DNA of 9,591 nt from CAZJCK01 sp964544635 (GCA_964544635.1 CAZJCK010000102.1:1-9591); one strand, 5' to 3'. Counted from the stretch's first letter, positions 1-8,135 are shown. Program-made: numbers and translations. Notes: generated by a model not told the origin, from the sequence alone.

Positions 1-20
1 GCCAAAAAGGTCTTTACCCG

Positions 21-26
21 TATAAC
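21..26 (+). promoter_or_regulatory. possible -10 element upstream of lon
   Basis: TATAAC matches the sigma70 -10 consensus at five of six positions and lies about 70 bases before the lon start codon. A matching -35 would fall at or before the window edge, so the promoter cannot be confirmed. No heat-shock sigma32-type promoter or CIRCE inverted repeat is visible in the first 93 bases. Confidence 0.2.
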
Positions 27-93
27 ACAAGCGGCTATCTTGCGATGTTTGCGGTTGAACGAGCCGCCCGAACCCGAATGTGAGATTATTGCA

Positions 94-2499
<2,406 letters not shown>

Positions 2500-2535
2500 A
2501 CGTCCGGGCAAACGCAGAGATAGGTTGTCGTTAGT

Positions 2536-3105
2536 ATGACCGACTGCGAATTCATCGGGTCGTTTTATGCCCTTGACCAGCTCCCGAAGGACCGTCGTCC
2601 GCAGATTGCGATCGCCGGCCGATCCAACGTCGGGAAATCGTCGCTGCTGAACCGGCTGGTCGGTCGGAAGAAAATCGCCAAGGTGTCGGCGACCCCCGGC
2701 AAGACCCGTGCGCTGAACTTCTTCTTGATCAATCAGCGCTATTATTTTGTCGACCTGCCGGGGTACGGCTTCGCGAAAGTACCGAAAGCGGTGCGCGAGT
2801 CGTGGGGACGCCTGATCGAGGCCTACCTCGAAGAAAGCACCGTGCTCGCCGGTCTGATCCTGCTGATCGACTCGCGGCGCGACCCGACCGCCGAAGACAT
2901 ACAGTTGCTGGAATGGCTGGCCGACCGCGAACTGCCTGCCCTGATTGCGCTGACGAAAGTCGACAAGATCAAGCGCGGGCAGCGGGCCAACAAGATTAAG
3001 CAATTGCAGGACGACCTCGGTGTCGGCGTGGTACCCTGCTCCGCCGTCACCGGCGAAGGTAAACAGGAACTGCTCGGCGCCATCGACGAATTAGTGACAC
3101 GATAG
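2536..3105 (+). CDS. engB: ribosome biogenesis GTP-binding protein EngB/YsxC
   Basis: Small TrmE-Era-EngA-YihA-Septin family GTPase that acts in late assembly of the large ribosomal subunit; essential in several bacteria. The 189-residue length is typical. All G motifs are intact: G1 GRSNVGKS (28-35), G2 threonine in the diagnostic TPGKT (53-57), G3 DLPGYG (73-78), G4 TKVD (140-143) and G5 CSA (168-170). The GRSNVGKS, TPGKT and DLPGYGFAKV combination separates it from Era and EngA. Translation starts 36 bases after the lon stop; the ribosome site is weak (AGATAGG, about 2517-2523). lon next to engB is a known bacterial gene order, and purA follows 24 bases later. Nothing appears broken. Confidence 0.95.
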   Translation: MTDCEFIGSFYALDQLPKDRRPQIAIAGRSNVGKSSLLNRLVGRKKIAKVSATPGKTRALNFFLINQRYYFVDLPGYGFAKVPKAVRESWGRLIEAYLEESTVLAGLILLIDSRRDPTAEDIQLLEWLADRELPALIALTKVDKIKRGQRANKIKQLQDDLGVGVVPCSAVTGEGKQELLGAIDELVTR

Positions 3106-3129
3106 TCTGGAAACTATAGATAGGGATGT

Positions 3130-4404
3130 ATGAGTAAGCACAAGATAGTAATCGGTTGCCAGTGGGGTGACGAAGGCAAGGGGAAGATTACCGATCTGCT
3201 GGCCGCCGATGTCGATATCATCGCCCGCGCCCAGGGGGGCGCCAACGCCGGCCATACCATTGTTGTCGGTGATACCACCTACAAGTTTCGTCTCATGCCG
3301 ACCGGCATCCTGCACAAAGACAAAACCTGCGTGATCGGCAACGGCGTGGTGCTCGACCCCTGGACCTTCCTCGAAGAACTGCAGACCCTCGAGTCGCATG
3401 GCATTTCGTACGAAGGCCGGCTGTGGATTTCACCCGCCACCAACCTGGTCATGCCGTACCATCAACTGATCGATGCCATCGAAGACAAACGTCGCGGCAC
3501 CGACGCCATCGGCACCACCGCCCGCGGTATCGGCCCGGCCTATGTCGACAAGGTGGGGCGTAACGGCATTCGCATCTCCGACCTGTTTGCTCCCGACCGA
3601 CTGCGCAAGCGCCTCGACTACCAACGCCAAATCAAAGAGAAATACTTCGAGGGCTCGACCGACGAACGGGCTGATATCGACAGGACATTCGATGAGTTGA
3701 TGGACCTGGCGCCCGTCCTGCAACCGATGGTGCGTGACATATCGTTGCTCCTGCAGCAGGCCGATCGGGAGGGTAAATCGATCCTGTACGAAGGGGCGCA
3801 GGGGACGATGCTCGATGTCGATCTCGGCACCTACCCGTTCGCCACCTCGTCCAACACCACCGTCGGCGGCACCCTGACCGGCCTCGGTATCGGCCCGCGC
3901 ATGGTTGACGAAGTGATCGGCGTGGTCAAAGCGTATGCCACCCGCGTCGGCGCCGGACCGTTCCCCACCGAACTGGTCAACGACACCGGCGACCGCCTGC
4001 GCGAAGTGGGTGGTGAGTTCGGCACCGTAACCGGGCGACCGCGACGCTGTGGCTGGCTCGACCTGGTGGCGCTGCGCCACGCGGTGCGCATCAACGGCGT
4101 CGACTCGATCGCCATCACCAAGCTCGATGTGCTCGATGACTTCCCCGAATTGCAGGTCTGTACCGAGTATGAACTGAACGGCCGTCGCATGAGCGAAGTA
4201 CCGCTCGACCTGGCCGACCTGGCACGGGTCAAGCCGATCTACAAGTCGGTGCCGGGATGGATGGCCGACTCGACCGGCAAAGCCGATTTCGGCGACCTGC
4301 CGGAAAAGGCACGGGCCTACCTGAAATACATTGCCGATGACCTGGATGTAAAAATTAAGATTGTCTCCACCGGCGCCAACCGTGTAGAAACCATAATGAT
4401 GTAA
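3130..4404 (+). CDS. purA: adenylosuccinate synthetase
   Basis: Catalyses the GTP-dependent joining of IMP and aspartate to form adenylosuccinate, the first committed step from IMP to AMP. It is a cytosolic homodimer. The 424 residues match the usual family length. The N-terminus has the phosphate-binding loop QWGDEGKGK (11-19) with catalytic D14, and NAGHT with catalytic H42, equivalent to E. coli D13 and H41. The signature GTTARGIGPAY is at 128-138, the IMP-binding EGAQGTMLD stretch lies near 219-227, the GTP base-recognition TKLD is at 330-333, and STGANR is at 413-418. AGGGA (3122-3126) serves as a ribosome site close to the start. An out-of-frame ATG four bases upstream opens only a three-codon frame that overlaps the purA start. 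Third gene of the operon, 24 bases after engB. Confidence 0.98.
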   Translation: MSKHKIVIGCQWGDEGKGKITDLLAADVDIIARAQGGANAGHTIVVGDTTYKFRLMPTGILHKDKTCVIGNGVVLDPWTFLEELQTLESHGISYEGRLWISPATNLVMPYHQLIDAIEDKRRGTDAIGTTARGIGPAYVDKVGRNGIRISDLFAPDRLRKRLDYQRQIKEKYFEGSTDERADIDRTFDELMDLAPVLQPMVRDISLLLQQADREGKSILYEGAQGTMLDVDLGTYPFATSSNTTVGGTLTGLGIGPRMVDEVIGVVKAYATRVGAGPFPTELVNDTGDRLREVGGEFGTVTGRPRRCGWLDLVALRHAVRINGVDSIAITKLDVLDDFPELQVCTEYELNGRRMSEVPLDLADLARVKPIYKSVPGWMADSTGKADFGDLPEKARAYLKYIADDLDVKIKIVSTGANRVETIMM

Positions 4405-4431
4405 CCGGCAGGAGCGTGAAGGAGGACTACC

Positions 4432-4908
4432 ATGAAACGAATACTATCGATCAGCGCACTGGCACTGCTGATGACATGGAACCTTGCCATGGCCGACGAC
4501 GCCGATTCGACCAGAGCTGAGGAGCCGGACTCGGTCCAGGCGGCCGATGACGGTAAGGTAACGACCGAACTGGGGGTCACCTACAAGGACCTCGAGATCG
4601 GCAAGGGTGACAAGGTCGAGATGGGCAGCAAAGCCAAAGTGCACTACACCTTGTGGCTCGATGACGGTGCCGGTGAGAAAGGCAAGCGCCTGCAAAGCTC
4701 CAAGGATCGCGGGCAGCCGTTTGTCTGCACCGTCGGCTTTCGGCTGATTCCGGGCTGGAGCGACGGTATGATCGGGATGCAGGCGGGCGGCGTGCGCCAG
4801 CTCTGGATTCCGTCGAGCCTCGCCTACGGTCCCCGCGGCATGCCGCCGGTCATCCCGGCCAACGCCGACATTATCTTCGAGATCGAACTGCTCGAGATCA
4901 TGGAATAA
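4432..4908 (+). CDS. secreted FKBP-type peptidyl-prolyl cis-trans isomerase
   Basis: Predicted extracytoplasmic proline isomerase aiding protein folding. Residues 1-21 are a Sec signal peptide: basic MKR, hydrophobic core, and an AMA cleavage site after A21. There is no lipobox cysteine. An acidic, probably disordered linker (22-42) precedes one FKBP domain (about 45-157). By alignment to human FKBP12, Y72, F97, I106, W109, Y132 and F149 match the pocket residues Y26, F46, I56, W59, Y82 and F99. However, the usual FDSS is LQSS (87-90), so the active-site aspartate D37 becomes Q88 and F36 becomes L87; H87 becomes M137. A few extra residues (AGEKG) lie just before this strand. The start is set by an excellent ribosome site, AAGGAGG at 4419-4425, six bases from ATG and 27 bases after the purA stop. 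It resembles the FkpA/Mip group in being secreted but lacks their N-terminal dimerisation domain. Isomerase activity may be reduced; a chaperone role is possible. Confidence 0.93.
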   Translation: MKRILSISALALLMTWNLAMADDADSTRAEEPDSVQAADDGKVTTELGVTYKDLEIGKGDKVEMGSKAKVHYTLWLDDGAGEKGKRLQSSKDRGQPFVCTVGFRLIPGWSDGMIGMQAGGVRQLWIPSSLAYGPRGMPPVIPANADIIFEIELLEIME

Positions 4909-4925
4909 AGCGATTCGACTTGTAC

Positions 4926-4954
4926 TTGATCGACCGTTTGTGCGCGTATATACT
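4926..4954 (+). promoter_or_regulatory. sigma70-type promoter for the 95-residue gene
   Basis: TTGATC (4926-4931, four of six to consensus) is separated by exactly 17 bases from TATACT (4949-4954, five of six). The predicted transcription start is near 4961, about 60 bases before the start codon at 5024. This indicates that the small gene is transcribed independently of the purA operon. Confidence 0.55.
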
Positions 4955-4964
4955 TGGGTATCGG

Positions 4965-4980
4965 GAGCCGCGCCCGGCTC
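4965..4980 (+). other. small GC hairpin at the predicted 5' end of the mRNA
   Basis: GAGCCG, loop CGCC, CGGCTC: a perfect 6-bp stem starting about four bases after the predicted transcription start. It has no T-run, so it is a poor terminator for the upstream operon. A 5'-terminal hairpin can protect an mRNA from decay, which is only an inference here. Confidence 0.35.
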
Positions 4981-5023
4981 TATTCATTAGCACACTGGAA
5001 AACTGAAATACAGGAGAGCGGCC

Positions 5024-5311
5024 ATGAAGTTGACCCGTAAATTCAATCCGGCAAACCCGCAACAAGTCCGCGAGTTCGAAGACCTGGTCAAGAGAGAAAC
5101 CCGCGTCAAGGTGGGACCGCTGGACAAAACGCCCAAAGCGATTGCCCATGTTGCCAGCACCCAGCCGGGACGCGAATACCTCGCCCGAATGGTGGGCAGT
5201 AAGGCCTATCGCCTCGGGCGGTCGTTCGAGCGAGCGCATTCCAAAGAGATCAAGGCCCTGGCGCATGAACTGAGCCACGTCATGCAGCAGCGCTGGCCGT
5301 ACAATTACTAA
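5024..5311 (+). CDS. small basic protein with C-terminal HExxH (DUF4157-like ending)
   Basis: Unrecognised 95-residue protein with no signal peptide or membrane segment. It is rich in Lys and Arg and appears largely helical. The C-terminus contains HELSH (81-85) within ALAHELSHVMQQR (78-90). This resembles the LLAHELTHVVQQ ending of DUF4157 domains, which are about 80 residues long and often accompany contractile-injection or toxin proteins. SKAYRLGRSF (about 59-68) could correspond to the A-x-A-[FY]-T-x-G strand that precedes HExxH in that family. Only ten residues follow the motif, so a downstream third zinc ligand is unlikely and protease activity is doubtful. The gene call is supported by a ribosome site (AGGAG 5012-5016, seven bases from ATG), its own promoter and a terminator directly after it. 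Alternatively the HExxH is coincidental and the protein is a cytoplasmic nucleic-acid-binding protein. Confidence 0.78.
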   Translation: MKLTRKFNPANPQQVREFEDLVKRETRVKVGPLDKTPKAIAHVASTQPGREYLARMVGSKAYRLGRSFERAHSKEIKALAHELSHVMQQRWPYNY

Positions 5312-5341
5312 GATCCGTTCGAATTTCAGCGATTAATATGA

Positions 5342-5368
5342 AAAGCGGCACTGACCAGGTGCCGCTTT
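5342..5368. terminator. bidirectional intrinsic terminator between convergent genes
   Basis: A 10-bp perfect stem AAAGCGGCAC / GTGCCGCTTT with a seven-base loop lies 30 bases after the stop at 5311. On the + strand it ends in TTT then ACATTT. Read on the - strand it ends in TTTTC, a better U-tract. It sits between the small + strand gene and the - strand membrane gene, where a shared terminator is expected. The next 113 bases to the membrane-gene stop hold no further feature I can support. Confidence 0.75.
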
Positions 5369-5481
5369 ACATTTCTAAGAGAGGTATGATTTTTCTTGCG
5401 CGTAATCAGGATACCACGCTCATGGAGTCGATTGTCACCGTTACGTCATTTGTGCACAAAAACTTTCGCGCTGTCCACCAT

Positions 5482-6219
5482 TCATGAGCTGACGGCCGCT
5501 TCGGCCGTTTGGGGGCGTGACGACAGCTCTTCCACCGGCCGCTGGCAGTACTTATAGCCCCACCAGATCAGGATAATTCCCAGAAATTCGCCGACATACA
5601 GCACCTCGGTATGCCCCATGCGGCTGTACGCGCCGCCGATCCCCGGCAACATGGCGCCGATCGCGATCAGCCAGTTGCCGATCGAACGGTTCTTCGTTTC
5701 GCGCTTGCGGGCATAGCGAATAGCCGACAGGATCGCCCCGCCAATCAGAAAAATAGCCGCCAGGCCGTTGATAAAGGGCGACACCATGCGGATATCCTGC
5801 CATTCGAGGACCGCCGAGGTCAGGGCGCCGTCGGTGACCAACTCGTAGTTTACCGGAGAAAGCAGGACAAACACGGAGGTTATCGCCACCGTGGCGGTCA
5901 GCAATGTGACTGCAATGTGACCGGCACGTTTCCCCATTAACAGATAGATCGTCCCGATCGCCAGCGGCGCGCCGCCCAGCAGAGCACCGGCGATGTACCA
6001 TGACTTGAAAAAGACAACGTGCCAGCCGAAGACCGCCACCAGCCCCTCGACGAGGGTGCCGACACCGTAGACCGCTACGCCCAGTCCCCACCACAAGAGA
6101 TAGTAGGAGCCGGGCTTGGCGGCCCAGCGCGACAGGATCTTGTATGCGAAGACAGCGGCAATAATGGTGGTCAGAATTGGAATAAAATGTATGGCGCGCA
6201 GCATTTCGGCGGCGGTCAT
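5482..6219 (-). CDS. seven-helix integral membrane protein of unknown function
   Basis: A 245-residue protein with seven predicted membrane helices at about residues 11-29, 41-63, 74-94, 101-120, 147-168, 181-199 and 206-224. The positive-inside rule fits an N-out, C-in topology: loops 1 (KILSRWAAK), 3 (GKR) and 5 (RYARKRETKNR) are basic, while the long fourth loop (121-146) is acidic and would face outside. Recurrent aromatic and glycine residues (YYLLWWG, WYIAGALLGGAP, WWGYKYC) resemble small bacterial 7TM sensor-like modules, but no kinase, GGDEF or enzyme domain follows; the C-terminus is a short polar tail. The start is fixed by a strong ribosome site, GGAGG (complement of 6226-6230), six bases before ATG. 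It is convergent with the preceding gene and divergent from the tRNA. I do not recognise a specific family; a transporter or receptor role would be guesswork. Confidence 0.87.
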   Translation of the reverse strand: MTAAEMLRAIHFIPILTTIIAAVFAYKILSRWAAKPGSYYLLWWGLGVAVYGVGTLVEGLVAVFGWHVVFFKSWYIAGALLGGAPLAIGTIYLLMGKRAGHIAVTLLTATVAITSVFVLLSPVNYELVTDGALTSAVLEWQDIRMVSPFINGLAAIFLIGGAILSAIRYARKRETKNRSIGNWLIAIGAMLPGIGGAYSRMGHTEVLYVGEFLGIILIWWGYKYCQRPVEELSSRPQTAEAAVSS

Positions 6220-6370
6220 GGCATACCTCCAGCACAGGATAGCAGGTTATCGTGACAACGGCCGCAAGAACGGTAATGTGGACCCATGCAGTGTCATATC
6301 GGTGTCACGTTACTGGGGCACTGCGCAGGGATTTGAGCGTTGTAAGGACTGATCGCGGTCAAGAAAGGGT

Positions 6371-6399
6371 TTGACAATTGGGGGTGTCAGGCTCATTTT
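6371..6399 (+). promoter_or_regulatory. promoter of the tRNA-Lys gene
   Basis: A perfect TTGACA -35 box (6371-6376) is followed after 17 bases by CATTTT (6394-6399), a weak -10 match. Transcription would start near 6406, about 20 bases before the mature tRNA, a normal leader length. The perfect -35 and its position support the call; the poor -10 lowers confidence. Confidence 0.5.
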
Positions 6400-6425
6400 G
6401 GACAACCATGCCGGCCGGACGGTAT

Positions 6426-6497
6426 GGGGGTGTAGCTCAGTGGTAGAGCAGCTGCCTTTTAAGCAGCGGGTCGAAGGTTCGATCCCTTCCACCCTCA
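6426..6497 (+). tRNA. tRNA-Lys (anticodon UUU)
   Basis: A full cloverleaf can be drawn. The acceptor GGGGGTG (6426-6432) pairs with CACCCTC (6490-6496) with one G-U, followed by discriminator A6497. The D-arm is GCTC / GAGC with loop AGTGGTA. The anticodon stem GCTGC / GCAGC closes the loop CTTTTAA, giving anticodon TTT, read as lysine AAA/AAG. The T-arm is GAAGG / CCTTC with loop TTCGATC. The 3' CCA is not encoded. The gene stands alone, with its own promoter and a downstream palindrome plus T-run. Confidence 0.97.
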
Positions 6498-6503
6498 TGT
6501 CGA

Positions 6504-6516
6504 CCGGCCGGTTTTT
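6504..6516 (+). terminator. palindrome and T-run after tRNA-Lys
   Basis: CCGGCCGG followed directly by TTTTT begins six bases after the mature tRNA end. The palindrome alone gives only a 3-4 bp stem with a GGCC loop, so it is a weak hairpin. However, an identical CCGGCCGG lies in the tRNA leader (6411-6418), and the two could pair around the tRNA and place an 8-bp GC stem before the T-run. Probable terminator of the tRNA transcript. Confidence 0.45.
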
Positions 6517-6574
6517 CTGATGGTATCCCGATTTTAGATCTTACAGTTCAGCCAAAGTTCTTTTTCGCACCTCA

Positions 6575-6588
6575 TTGACCCAGGTCAA
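6575..6588. promoter_or_regulatory. FNR/CRP-family-like palindromic operator
   Basis: TTGACC-CA-GGTCAA is a perfect inverted repeat with the form TTGAC-N4-GTCAA, close to the TTGAT-N4-ATCAA and TTGAY-N4-RTCAA sites of FNR, DNR and NNR regulators. If transcription of the downstream gene starts near 6642, the site centre would lie about 60 bases upstream, a usual class I activator position. The match is by shape only; no regulator is encoded in the window. Confidence 0.35.
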
Positions 6589-6665
6589 CTAACCCGATTT
6601 TCGCTTGTCAAAACAGGCTACAGTGCGTCTATTTAGAGCAGGCTAATCACTATTCATTTTTGGGG

Positions 6666-6684
6666 GCTGATGTGAATCATCAGC
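6666..6684 (+). other. leader hairpin upstream of the 6828 gene
   Basis: GCTGATG, loop TGAAT, CATCAGC forms a perfect 7-bp stem preceded by a T-rich stretch and GGGGG. There is no following T-run, so it is not a terminator. It may be an mRNA leader structure or an operator. Confidence 0.3.
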
Positions 6685-6827
6685 GACAGTCTCGCACAAT
6701 GCCCATCGACCGTTCTGCGCTCGGCGCCGACAAACCGCCGTGAGTACGGGGATGTTCTGGTATCCCGCAACGTCTACCCTTATTAGATAGGCAGATTGCT
6801 TCACGAACTAAATGGAGAGAATCGGAT

Positions 6828-7649
6828 ATGAGAAGAACCCATGGATTGTCAAAACAGAAGACTAGGAGACTGGCGCCACTGGCGCTCTTGCTGCAAGGCA
6901 CTCTCAAACGCGGGAAGGCATTGTTGCTATGCCTCACCATTATCCTACTCGCAATTGCGCTCGGGTCTAATGCCACCCCACCGCTGCCGGAATTCCCGTT
7001 TGAAACTAGCCTGCAGTCGGAACAGCCAATCACTGGACCGGGCGAGTATTTGCTTCGCTTCACGTACACACCGCGACTTGATGAATGGCGTAAAGTTCAA
7101 CTTTCAGTGACCACTGAGGGGCAATTGGAACTACTTAGTCCTTCTACGTGGGATGTTTCAATTGACTCCGGAACCACGGCAGTGCAAACCTTGCGAATTG
7201 TGGTCCAACCGAGCGATACCGCCGCGCTGAGAATTGTGGTTCATCAAGGAGATGACAAGATAACGTGTCTTCAGATGTTCTTCACTTCAACCGAGACTGC
7301 AGCGACCATGTCGGAGACACGGAGTCACTTTGGGCGCAGTCACATTCAACATCATACAACCCAGGATTTCCAAACTGACACGCTGTCCAAGGAACAGCTG
7401 CAGCAAGTGTATCGCTGGGAGTTCACTCTTGAGAGTAACGATGACCGCGAATTCGTTCAGAAGATGCTAGGCGCCTTACATGACTCAGCACTTCTTGCAG
7501 GGGCTTCAAATACATACATACGTCACATGTCTCTTGAGAAAGCACTTGAGATACATCGTCGCGGAATTCGCATTGATCTTGCACCTGATATCCCAGCCAA
7601 GTCGGACCAGCAAGGCAAGGAAGCCTTAGATCCACCCCTCCCCCGCTAA
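6828..7649 (+). CDS. hypothetical membrane-anchored or secreted protein
   Basis: A 273-residue protein I do not recognise. A long basic N-terminal stretch (RRTHGLSKQKTRR, then KRGK at 27-30) precedes a hydrophobic segment at about 31-46, followed by SNA (47-49). This could be a signal peptide with an unusually long n-region or an uncleaved type II anchor, leaving the rest outside the cytoplasm. Residues 55-150 alternate polar and hydrophobic residues in a beta-sandwich pattern (YLLRFTYTP, TLRIVVQP, ALRIVVHQG). A His/Gln/Thr-rich linker (about 165-185) leads to a more helical C-terminal part (about 187-250). The start has a good ribosome site, GGAGAGA (6814-6820), seven bases from ATG. Lines counted by eye are about 50% GC against about 60% in neighbouring genes, suggesting a transferred or fast-evolving gene. 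It stands alone; regulation by the upstream palindrome is possible. Confidence 0.72.
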   Translation: MRRTHGLSKQKTRRLAPLALLLQGTLKRGKALLLCLTIILLAIALGSNATPPLPEFPFETSLQSEQPITGPGEYLLRFTYTPRLDEWRKVQLSVTTEGQLELLSPSTWDVSIDSGTTAVQTLRIVVQPSDTAALRIVVHQGDDKITCLQMFFTSTETAATMSETRSHFGRSHIQHHTTQDFQTDTLSKEQLQQVYRWEFTLESNDDREFVQKMLGALHDSALLAGASNTYIRHMSLEKALEIHRRGIRIDLAPDIPAKSDQQGKEALDPPLPR

Positions 7650-7667
7650 ATCTACCGACGATATTAA

Positions 7668-7961
7668 GCAAAAGTCATCGCGCTCGGCAAGCGCCGGTAT
7701 ATCCCTCGCGCACGTGCTTCAAGCCTGATTAACTCTGGTGTTGGTGCCTCACGACTCACCGTCGGTGACTGGCACACTACTCTCTGGGTTCACGTTTGCA
7801 AAGCCGATTACGCACGGCAGTCGTTCCTTTCCTCCAATTCAAATCCAGTGTGGATCGCTCCAGCCAATCGAGGCACGGTCATAGTCGTACGCGGACGCAT
7901 GCATCCGACAACTACGCTTCACTACAAGCTATACGGTGCAGGGAAGAATACCCCCACATAA
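7668..7961 (+). pseudogene. possible gene remnant: 97-codon open frame without a start
   Basis: This frame is the same as that of the preceding gene and lies beyond two closely spaced stops (7647-7649 and 7665-7667). It then stays open to TAA at 7959-7961. The translation looks protein-like, with segments such as RLTVGDWHTTLWVHV, NPVWIAPANRG and TVIVVRGRMHP. It has no ATG or TTG early in the frame and no ribosome site; the first GTG is at 7848. It might be the decayed 3' part of an older gene or a chance open frame, since about 100 open codons are not rare over six frames. No homologue is recognised. Confidence 0.22.
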
Positions 7962-7965
7962 ACCA

Positions 7966-7993
7966 TGAGCGGCCGGTGGGAACCGGCCGCTCA
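7966..7993. terminator. perfect 12-bp hairpin (terminator-like, no T-run)
   Basis: TGAGCGGCCGGT, loop GGGA, ACCGGCCGCTCA: a fully paired GC-rich stem. The four-base GGGA loop has the GNRA form that makes RNA hairpins very stable. It lies about 200 bases before asnS and 316 after the stop of the 6828 gene. No T-run follows on either strand, so it could be a non-canonical terminator, an mRNA 3' end protector or a dispersed palindromic repeat. Confidence 0.45.
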
Positions 7994-8106
7994 CGTGGTG
8001 ATAGGTTGGGAACAAAGAACTTGCTGAGAAGCTTTGTTGAGTTGGGTACCATATTTTACGAAAATGCCCCGGTTTTGTTTCAGCCGACCGTCACCGCACT
8101 TCCCTC

Positions 8107-8135
8107 TTGCCCCCACCCGCCACCGCATGTATATA
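8107..8135 (+). promoter_or_regulatory. possible asnS promoter
   Basis: TTGCCC (8107-8112) is followed after 17 bases by TATATA (8130-8135). Each is a partial match, but the spacing is ideal and transcription would start near 8142, about 48 bases before the asnS start codon. Confidence 0.35.

Larger units (their letters stand above)
6517..6827 (+). other. intergenic region and leader of the 6828 gene
   Basis: About 310 bases with no convincing gene. It holds a TTGACC/GGTCAA palindrome (6575-6588), a possible -35 TTGTCA (6605-6610) with only weak -10 candidates (TCTATT 6628-6633 or TATTTA 6630-6635), a 7-bp hairpin (6666-6684), and a 23-codon frame starting with GTG at 6673 and ending at 6744 that lacks further support. 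A leader of roughly 185 bases before the ATG at 6828 is implied if the promoter is real. Confidence 0.4.

Noticed and set aside
40..93. Upstream TTG start for lon adding 18 residues
   Set aside because: The extra residues do not resemble Lon, and the family normally begins shortly before PVIPLRDVVVFPHM, which fits the ATG at 94.
3430..4080. 216-codon - strand frame opposite purA
   Set aside because: Typical antisense shadow of a GC-rich gene; purA is complete and unambiguous on the + strand.
5492..5508. ACGGCCG / CGGCCGT hairpin as terminator of the membrane gene
   Set aside because: It lies inside the coding end of that gene (Ala-rich C-terminus) and has no T-run on the - strand; the 5342-5368 hairpin is a better terminator.
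6310..6498. - strand frame of 62 codons overlapping the tRNA-Lys gene
   Set aside because: Its N-terminal half is the reverse translation of the tRNA itself (GIEPSTRCLKGSCSTTELHP type), a well-known annotation artefact antisense to tRNA genes.
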